From assembly GCA_937902305.1 (NCBI GenBank), contig CALDHV010000154.1:1-7313 (forward strand): DNA of 7,313 bases, in the 5' to 3' direction. The stretch's first letter is position 1; the number at the start of each line of letters is the position of its first letter. Made by a program: the position numbers and the translations under genes. Positions 1 to 3,881 of the stretch are shown here, piece after piece. This DNA comes from an uncultured Clostridia bacterium. Its GTDB lineage: Bacteria; Bacillota; Clostridia; Oscillospirales; Acutalibacteraceae. Below the pieces are notes generated by a model. The model was not told the origin of the DNA, made no database searches, and saw nothing but the letters and a program-made list of their open reading frames with translations.

Positions 1-1031
1 CTCGTGGTATCACAATCAATACCGCACACGTTGAGTATGAGACTGCTAACCGTCACTATGCTCACGTTGACTGCCCGGGCCACGCCGACTACATCAAGAA
101 CATGATCACCGGCGCTGCTCAGATGGACGGCGGCATTCTGGTTATCGCTGCTTCCGACGGCCCCATGGCTCAGACTCGTGAGCACCTGCTGCTGGCCCGT
201 CAGGTTAACGTTCCTTCCGTTCTGGTCTTCCTGAACAAGTGCGATCAGGTCGACGATCCCGAGCTGCTTGAGCTCGTCGAGATGGAGATCCGTGAGGCTC
301 TGAGCAAGTACGACTTCCCCGGCGACGATGCGCCGATCATCAAAGGCTCTGCTTTGCAGGCTCTCGAGTGCGCCTCCACCGATGTGAGCGATCCGGCTTA
401 TGCTCCGATCCTCGAGCTGATGGATGCTGTTGACCAGTATATCCCGAGCCCGGTTCGTGACGACGAGAAGCCGTTCCTGATGCCGGTCGAGGACGTGTTC
501 ACCATCACCGGTCGCGGCACCGTTGCCACCGGTCGTGTGGAGCGCGGCAAGCTCAATATGTCTGACGAAGTGGAAATCATCGGTTTGACCGAGGAGCGCC
601 GCAAGACGGTCGTTACCGGCATCGAGATGTTCCGCAAGCTGCTTGACTACGCTGAGGCGGGCGATAACATCGGCGCTCTGCTGCGTGGTATCCAGCGCAC
701 CGAGATCGAGCGCGGTCAGGTTCTCTGCAAACCCGGCTCGATCAACCCGCATACCAAGTTCCATGCGCAGGTTTATGTCCTGTCCAAGGACGAAGGTGGC
801 CGTCATACCCCGTTTTTCAACAACTATCGCCCGCAGTTCTATTTCCGCACCACCGACGTTACCGGCGTGATCAACCTGCCGGACGGCGTTGAGATGTGCA
901 TGCCCGGCGATAACGTCGAGATGGATGTTGAGCTGATCACCCCGATCGCTATCGAAGAGGGTCTTCGCTTCGCTATCCGTGAAGGCGGCCGTACCGTCGG
1001 TTCCGGCGTTGTTTCCAAGATCAACGCGTAA
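1..1031 (+). CDS. tuf: Translation elongation factor Tu (EF-Tu), 5' truncated by the window edge
   Basis: EF-Tu is the cytoplasmic GTPase that carries aminoacyl-tRNA to the ribosomal A site. The reading frame is open from base 3 and begins RGITINTAHVEYET, which matches the switch I end of E. coli EF-Tu at about Arg58. About 58 N-terminal residues, including the GHVDHGKT P-loop, therefore lie outside the window. Visible motifs are the switch I Thr in RGITI, DCPGHADY (G3, switch II), NKCD (G4) and GSAL (G5). Domain 2 follows (GRGTVATGRVERG), then domain 3 (HTPFFNNYRPQFYFRTTDVTG), ending FAIREGGRTVGSGVV. The 'ALECASTDVSDPAYAP' stretch after G5 is longer than in E. coli, as in many Gram-positive EF-Tu proteins. 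Codon choice is strongly biased (many CGT, GCT and CTG), as expected of a very highly expressed gene. It ends in its own terminator. The first ATG inside the window (102) is internal, not the start. The family is certain; whether this is tufA or tufB cannot be seen. Confidence 0.97.
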   Translation, partial: RGITINTAHVEYETANRHYAHVDCPGHADYIKNMITGAAQMDGGILVIAASDGPMAQTREHLLLARQVNVPSVLVFLNKCDQVDDPELLELVEMEIREALSKYDFPGDDAPIIKGSALQALECASTDVSDPAYAPILELMDAVDQYIPSPVRDDEKPFLMPVEDVFTITGRGTVATGRVERGKLNMSDEVEIIGLTEERRKTVVTGIEMFRKLLDYAEAGDNIGALLRGIQRTEIERGQVLCKPGSINPHTKFHAQVYVLSKDEGGRHTPFFNNYRPQFYFRTTDVTGVINLPDGVEMCMPGDNVEMDVELITPIAIEEGLRFAIREGGRTVGSGVVSKINA

Positions 1032-1043
1032 TCTCCGCTGAAC

Positions 1044-1078
1044 AAAGCCCTTCGGACTTTTCGTCCGAAGGGCTTTTT
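1044..1078 (+). terminator. Intrinsic terminator of tuf
   Basis: A perfect 14-bp stem pairs AAAGCCCTTCGGAC (1044-1057) with 1063-1076 around the 5-nt loop TTTTC, and a run of five T closes it (1074-1078). It begins 12 bases after the tuf stop codon. On the minus strand the same stem is followed only by a weak T run (CTTTGTTC), so it may partly stop the convergent minus-strand gene too. No better terminator is visible for that gene. Confidence 0.93.
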
Positions 1079-1149
1079 GCGTTTCTGTGTATGGGGTTAT
1101 GCCGTACATACTCGTGGGGTGCGCGCGTCGCTCACCCGCCATTCAACTC

Positions 1150-1989
1150 TTATTTTGCGCGGTCAGCGATATAGCGGGCGATATGGGCGAGTAGCCGCTC
1201 CCATTCCTCTCGGAGCGCGTCGGGCAAGCTCCCGGGGGCTTCGGTTTCCAACGACAGGCACCCGGCATATCCGACCTCCCGGAGTGCATCGGAAAATGCC
1301 TCCCAGTCGGCGCACCCACAACCGGGCATCCGGTGGTGATCTTTGCCGTCATTATCGTGGATGTGCAGGGTGGCGAGCAGGTCTTTGCCAATATCGCGCA
1401 CCGCATCGGCGGGTTGCCGGTGCATCACCAGCGCGTGCCCGGTGTCAAGGCACACCCGGAGCCGCTCCGAGCCGAGTGCACGCACAAAATCGGCGATCTG
1501 CTCCGGCGTGGTCAGCGGGATCTGCGGGAACGGCATATTTTCGAGGCAGACGGTTACTTGGTATTCTGCGGCGATTTCGGTCAGGCGGGCGAAAAACGTC
1601 CGGTTGATCTCCATAAAGCGCTCATTGTCCTGCTTTTCCGTGACGCCGAACGGCATCACCGGATGAACGACCATATACGGACAGCCGAGAATGGCGGTGC
1701 CGTAAATCGCCTTTTTCATTTTTTCGAGCCGTTCGGCGCGGTCGCTTTCGGTCGCGTCTGTCGGCGGGTAGCGCCACGGGCCGTGCGTTTGGGAGAAGAT
1801 CAGCCCGTTTGCGTCGGCATAGCGCCGCATTTCCATCAGCGAGCGTTCAAACATCCGATCGTGCTGAATGAACAGCTCGGTCTCGGTATTGACAAAGCCC
1901 TGAAAATCGAAAGCGCCGTAGCCGTAATCCCGGAGCTTGAGCATTTCCTTTTCATAATCGCGGTAGCCGAGTGTATGCCCGATCAACAT
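1150..1989 (-). CDS. Sugar phosphate isomerase/epimerase-like TIM-barrel protein (xylose isomerase-like, AP endonuclease 2 fold)
   Basis: This is a 279-residue soluble protein of usual family length. The family's metal- and substrate-binding signatures appear in barrel order: QTHGPW (His69), VVHPV (His109), VCLENMP (Glu150), VCLDTGHA (Asp182, His185), LHIHDNDGKDHH (His209, His211, Asp212) and LSLETE (Glu248). Family knowledge says the Glu/Asp/His/Glu set binds a divalent metal, and that members isomerise or epimerise keto-sugars, hydrolyse DNA (endonuclease IV) or act on inositol derivatives. MPGCGCADW replaces the common HxPxGxGxxDW form, so the glycines and DW remain and two Cys are added. 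The ATG at 1989 is supported by AGGAGG (1997-2002) seven bases upstream and by a strong promoter. There is no signal peptide. The gene converges on tuf and diverges from spoIVB, and no metabolic neighbours reveal the substrate. The fold is confident; the exact reaction is unknown. Confidence 0.9.
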   Translation of the reverse strand: MLIGHTLGYRDYEKEMLKLRDYGYGAFDFQGFVNTETELFIQHDRMFERSLMEMRRYADANGLIFSQTHGPWRYPPTDATESDRAERLEKMKKAIYGTAILGCPYMVVHPVMPFGVTEKQDNERFMEINRTFFARLTEIAAEYQVTVCLENMPFPQIPLTTPEQIADFVRALGSERLRVCLDTGHALVMHRQPADAVRDIGKDLLATLHIHDNDGKDHHRMPGCGCADWEAFSDALREVGYAGCLSLETEAPGSLPDALREEWERLLAHIARYIADRAK

Positions 1990-2013
1990 AAGAACGCCTC
2001 CTTTTATAGTTTC

Positions 2014-2042
2014 AGTATAGCCGCTTTTTTTCGGATTGTCAA
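2014..2042 (-). promoter_or_regulatory. Sigma-70/sigma-A promoter of the TIM-barrel gene
   Basis: Read on the minus strand, a perfect -35 TTGACA (2042-2037) is followed by a 17-base spacer and the -10 TATACT (2019-2014, 5 of 6 consensus). Transcription should start near 2007, giving a leader of about 18 bases that carries AGGAGG just before the ATG at 1989. This is the best vegetative promoter in the window and implies expression in growing cells. Confidence 0.85.
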
Positions 2043-2062
2043 TCGTCGCCGCATTTTTCCAC

Positions 2063-2091
2063 GCCTATTTTCGCGTCCATCGGGCAGAATA
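2063..2091 (+). promoter_or_regulatory. Candidate forespore (sigma-F/sigma-G) promoter of spoIVB
   Basis: GCCTA at 2063-2067 fits the -35 consensus of forespore sigma factors (GYATR/GYWTA) at four of five positions. After 17 bases, CAGAATA (2085-2091) fits the sigma-G -10 CATNNTA at all but one specified position. The overlapping GGGCAGAATA (2082-2091) fits the sigma-F form GGNNANAHTR completely, though then with a 14-base spacer that is short for sigma-F. In B. subtilis spoIVB is transcribed in the forespore, mainly by sigma-G, so the match is where one would expect it. Transcription would start near 2098, just before the ribosome binding site. This was a match by eye. Confidence 0.5.
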
Positions 2092-2117
2092 ACCGCAATG
2101 GAAAGGAGAAATGCAAT

Positions 2118-3341
2118 ATGCGGCGTTTGGGGAAAATCGGCTTTACGGTGCTGACGCTGTGCTGTGCGCTGATACTGGCGGCGGTGGGCTATTGTGAGCG
2201 CGTCGTGCCGGAGGCGTTTACGGTCGCGCCGGGCGAAAGCCTGCATATCGGCAGTATTTTTGACAGCCGACCGACCGATAGCACGCTGACGGCGGCATCG
2301 ATTCGGGCGGAGGAAAGCTATCAGGCGTCGCTAAGGCTCTTTGGGGTATTGCCGGTCAAGACCGTGACCGTCACGGTGTCGGATGTGCCGTCGGTGACGG
2401 TGTGTGGCACACCGTTCGGGATCAAGCTGTATACCGACGGCGTGCTGATCGTCGGGGCGGACGATGTGGAGACGGCGGCAGGCGCGTGTAATCCGGCAAC
2501 GGCGGCGGGCTTGCGGGTCGGGGATACCATAGTGGCGATCGACGGCAAAAAGATGACCACCAACGAGGATGTTGCGGCGGCGATCAACGGGTGCGACGGT
2601 CACGCGCTGACGGTGCGTATTCGGCGGGACGGGGTGGATTTTGATGCCGCGTTCACGCCGGTGCGGCAGAAGGACGGCGGATTTCGCGCCGGTCTGTGGG
2701 TGCGGGACAGCACCGCCGGCATCGGAATGCTGACGTTCTATGATCCGGCGCGCGGCGTGTTTGCGGGGCTGGGTCACGCGGTATCGGACAGCGATACCGG
2801 CACGACCTTTTCGCTGTCGGGCGGTGAGATCGTGCCGGCGACGGTTTTCGGGGTCAAGAAAAGCGTGGTCGGCACGCCGGGCGAGCTGGAGGGGAGCTTT
2901 GCGCTCGGCACGCTCGGGCGGCTTTCCCGCAATGGGGAGGACGGGCTGTATGGGATTCTGACGGCGTTGCCGACGGAGGGGATCACGATGCCGGTGGCGA
3001 CCAAACAGCAGGTGCATACCGGCGCGGCGCAGGTATTGACGACGGTGGACGGCACGCATCCGGCACTGTATACGGTAGAAATTGAGCAGATACGGTATCA
3101 TTCCGCGGCAGTGACGCGGCATATGAATATCCGCGTCACCGACCCGGCACTGTTGGCGCAGACGGGCGGCATCGTGCAGGGCATGAGTGGCTCACCATTA
3201 ATACAGAACGGCAAGCTGATTGGGGCAATTACGCACGTTTTGGTCGATGATCCCACCACCGGCTATGCGATATTTGCGGAGAATATGCTTGAAACCGCAC
3301 AAACCATTGCAAATAAAGGCGAAATAAAGGATGCATCTTAA
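2118..3341 (+). CDS. spoIVB: SpoIVB peptidase, sporulation signalling serine protease (S55 family)
   Basis: A 407-residue protein, close to the roughly 425 of B. subtilis SpoIVB. Residues 7-26 form an N-terminal hydrophobic segment for export or anchoring. GIKLYTDGVLIVG (101-113) leads into a PDZ domain (about 108-180; AGLRVGDTIVAIDG, VRIRRDGV). The S55 protease part follows (about 188-395). Catalytic residues read as His220 (AGLGHAVSDSDTG), Asp342 (RVTDPALL) and Ser357 (GIVQGMSGSPL). The Asp-Ser spacing of 15 equals that of the B. subtilis triad as I recall it (Asp363, Ser378). In Bacillus the protein is secreted from the forespore into the intermembrane space, cleaves SpoIVFA and so releases SpoIVFB to process pro-sigma-K. 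Whether that relay exists here cannot be seen. The start is supported by AAAGGAG (2102-2108) nine bases upstream. spo0A, its usual downstream neighbour, is absent, and no terminator follows for about 320 bases. Confidence 0.95.
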   Translation: MRRLGKIGFTVLTLCCALILAAVGYCERVVPEAFTVAPGESLHIGSIFDSRPTDSTLTAASIRAEESYQASLRLFGVLPVKTVTVTVSDVPSVTVCGTPFGIKLYTDGVLIVGADDVETAAGACNPATAAGLRVGDTIVAIDGKKMTTNEDVAAAINGCDGHALTVRIRRDGVDFDAAFTPVRQKDGGFRAGLWVRDSTAGIGMLTFYDPARGVFAGLGHAVSDSDTGTTFSLSGGEIVPATVFGVKKSVVGTPGELEGSFALGTLGRLSRNGEDGLYGILTALPTEGITMPVATKQQVHTGAAQVLTTVDGTHPALYTVEIEQIRYHSAAVTRHMNIRVTDPALLAQTGGIVQGMSGSPLIQNGKLIGAITHVLVDDPTTGYAIFAENMLETAQTIANKGEIKDAS

Positions 3342-3348
3342 CAAAATA

Positions 3349-3357
3349 TGGTATAAT
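3349..3357 (+). promoter_or_regulatory. Extended -10 promoter box, copy 1
   Basis: TGGTATAAT is a full extended -10 (TGN plus a perfect TATAAT) eight bases after the spoIVB stop. There is no recognisable -35 at 16-18 bases upstream, where the spoIVB coding end lies. Transcription would begin near 3364, inside the first arm of the cloverleaf. A chance AT-rich match is possible, but the same TGGTATAATAT string recurs at 3473. Confidence 0.4.
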
Positions 3358-3360
3358 ATC

Positions 3361-3423
3361 GGCAGAAATCCTTGCTTTGCAAGGATCGCACACTCCGTGT
3401 GCCGGATCTGCGATCCGTCTGCC
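3361..3423. repeat. Cloverleaf of nested perfect inverted repeats (four stems)
   Basis: An outer stem GGCAGA (3361-3366) pairs with TCTGCC (3418-3423). Inside it are three back-to-back perfect hairpins: ATCCTTGC/GCAAGGAT (3368-3375/3379-3386, loop TTT), GCACAC/GTGTGC (3388-3393/3397-3402, loop TCC) and CGGATC/GATCCG (3403-3408/3412-3417, loop TGC). Only bases 3367 and 3387 are unpaired outside the loops. The three-base loops rule out a tRNA. The compact design resembles hairpin-rich repeated intergenic elements (REP/MITE-like) or a structured RNA. I do not recognise the family. The pairings were read directly from the sequence; the function is unknown. Confidence 0.75.
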
Positions 3424-3437
3424 TATTGAACCTCGGC

Positions 3438-3472
3438 GCAAAAATGCCCTTGCAAGCAAGCATTTTTGCTTG
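3438..3472. repeat. Two competing hairpins ahead of the second -10 box
   Basis: A perfect 10-bp stem pairs GCAAAAATGC (3438-3447) with GCATTTTTGC (3460-3469). An alternative 7-bp stem pairs CAAGCAA (3453-3459) with TTGCTTG (3466-3472). They share bases 3466-3469 and cannot form together. No T run follows, so neither looks like an intrinsic terminator. Confidence 0.6.
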
Positions 3473-3481
3473 TGGTATAAT
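3473..3481 (+). promoter_or_regulatory. Extended -10 promoter box, copy 2
   Basis: TGGTATAAT, part of the same 11-base string TGGTATAATAT as copy 1, lies 124 bases further on. No good -35 is seen; TTGCAA at 3450-3455 would need a 20-base spacer. A transcript would start near 3488, just before the 15-bp hairpin at 3494. Confidence 0.4.
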
Positions 3482-3493
3482 ATATTCGAAAAT

Positions 3494-3530
3494 GGGTCAA
3501 AAATAGGGAAAAACACCCTATTTTTGACCC
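3494..3530. repeat. 15-bp perfect hairpin without a T run
   Basis: GGGTCAAAAATAGGG (3494-3508) pairs perfectly with 3516-3530 around the 7-base loop AAAAACA. The plus strand continues GGCAAATC, with no T tract, so this is not a normal terminator in that direction. On the minus strand ATTTTCG follows, which is at best a weak terminator. If copy 2 of the -10 box is active, this stem would sit at the very 5' end of the transcript. Confidence 0.65.
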
Positions 3531-3568
3531 GGCAAATCAACTGTTAAAAAACTTAAAATCAAATATGA

Positions 3569-3667
3569 ACAAATAGTAAACAAAACCTGATATTTTTTTA
3601 TCCTGAAGCAATTCCGGAGTTTATCCCATTTCGAGACCCGGGAATGCAGATGCCGATAATAAAATAA
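3569..3667 (+). pseudogene. Possible 3' remnant of an unidentified gene
   Basis: This is an open frame of 32 codons after an in-frame TGA at 3566, with no start codon or ribosome binding site at its head. The last part reads PEAIPEFIPFRDPGMQMP and then IIK before the stop TAA (3665-3667). This looks more like real protein than the surrounding AT-rich DNA. The stop overlaps the first bases of a strong terminator hairpin, the usual layout at the end of a gene. I infer the tail of a gene whose body has been lost. The family is not recognised, and chance is a serious alternative given the short length. Confidence 0.3.
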
Positions 3668-3721
3668 AGTCCCCTTTTAGATTCAAGAGAAAAATTGATT
3701 CTAAAAGGGGACTTTGCTTTT
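3666..3721 (+). terminator. Strong intrinsic terminator, probably bidirectional
   Basis: The arms 3666-3686 and 3695-3715 pair over 21 positions with one T-T mismatch (16 bp, mismatch, 4 bp) around the 8-base loop GAGAAAAA. The plus strand ends TTTGCTTTT (3713-3721). The minus strand ends CTTTATTTTATTA, which is at least as good. It may end spoIVB readthrough, any RNA started at 3488, or the remnant gene directly before it, and it insulates the YfhO gene. Confidence 0.75.
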
Positions 3722-3751
3722 GAAAAAATGATAATTGAGAGATAAAGCATT

Positions 3752-3780
3752 TGCCGAAACCTGCAGAAGAGGTGCCGAAA
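3752..3780 (+). repeat. Direct repeat TGCCGAAA, 21 bp apart, upstream of the yfhO promoter
   Basis: TGCCGAAA occurs at 3752-3759 and 3773-3780, and each copy is followed by ACC or AACC. The 21-bp period is two helical turns, and the second copy ends four bases before the proposed -35 (3785). This is the geometry of an activator or response-regulator site, but there are only two copies and no regulator gene is in view. Confidence 0.4.
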
Positions 3781-3784
3781 ACCC

Positions 3785-3813
3785 TTGTAATCAAAGGGAA
3801 AATATGCTATATT
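3785..3813 (+). promoter_or_regulatory. Promoter of the YfhO-family gene
   Basis: TTGTAA (3785-3790, 4 of 6) is followed by a 17-base spacer that ends in TGC, then TATATT (3808-3813, 5 of 6), giving an extended -10. The start should be near 3820, with a leader of about 62 bases. It lies downstream of the terminator at 3666-3721, so the YfhO gene and probably the acyltransferase gene form their own transcription unit. Confidence 0.6.
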
Positions 3814-3829
3814 TTATATAACTGTTGTG

Positions 3830-3841
3830 ATGGTTAACCAT
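3830..3841. promoter_or_regulatory. 12-bp perfect palindrome, candidate operator
   Basis: ATGGTTAACCAT is its own reverse complement. It lies about ten bases downstream of the predicted transcription start and well before the ribosome binding site of the YfhO gene, a typical place for a repressor dimer. No regulator is identified. Confidence 0.35.
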
Positions 3842-3881
3842 ACATTTTACAGAATGTTTTTCAAAACAGGGGGCGGAAAAG

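Larger units (their letters stand above)
3342..3881. other. 540-base intergenic region rich in inverted repeats
   Basis: No intact gene is credible here on either strand. The region has two halves. Bases 3342-3540 hold paired extended -10 boxes, a cloverleaf and two further hairpins. Bases 3541-3881 are AT-rich and hold a possible gene remnant, a strong terminator hairpin, a direct repeat, a promoter and a palindrome leading into the YfhO gene. It also marks the change from GC-rich DNA on the left to lower-GC DNA on the right. Individual elements are listed separately. Confidence 0.8.

Noticed and set aside
1079..1149. Second terminator or small gene between tuf and the minus-strand gene
   Set aside because: Only weak 5-bp inverted repeats (for example GGGTG/CACCC) without T runs, and no open frame with a start signal.
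1333..2154. Long plus-strand open frame opposite the TIM-barrel gene
   Set aside because: It is antisense to a gene with clear family motifs, promoter and ribosome binding site. Its His/Arg-rich composition is typical of a GC-rich shadow frame.
2331..3122. 263-codon minus-strand frame opposite spoIVB
   Set aside because: Very Arg/His-rich shadow of a GC-rich gene whose catalytic motifs are intact on the plus strand.
3361..3423. Possible tRNA because of the cloverleaf shape
   Set aside because: All three loops are only three bases long and the arm lengths, T-loop sequence and CCA/discriminator layout do not fit a tRNA.
3229..3540. 103-codon open frame on the minus strand spanning the end of spoIVB and the hairpin region
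   Set aside because: Its sequence is largely dictated by the inverted repeats and the antisense of spoIVB. It has no convincing ribosome binding site and no recognisable domain.
3342..3540. CRISPR array or riboswitch in the repeat-rich gap
   Set aside because: The repeats are inverted, not regularly spaced direct repeats with spacers. No known riboswitch core was recognised and no gene start follows closely.
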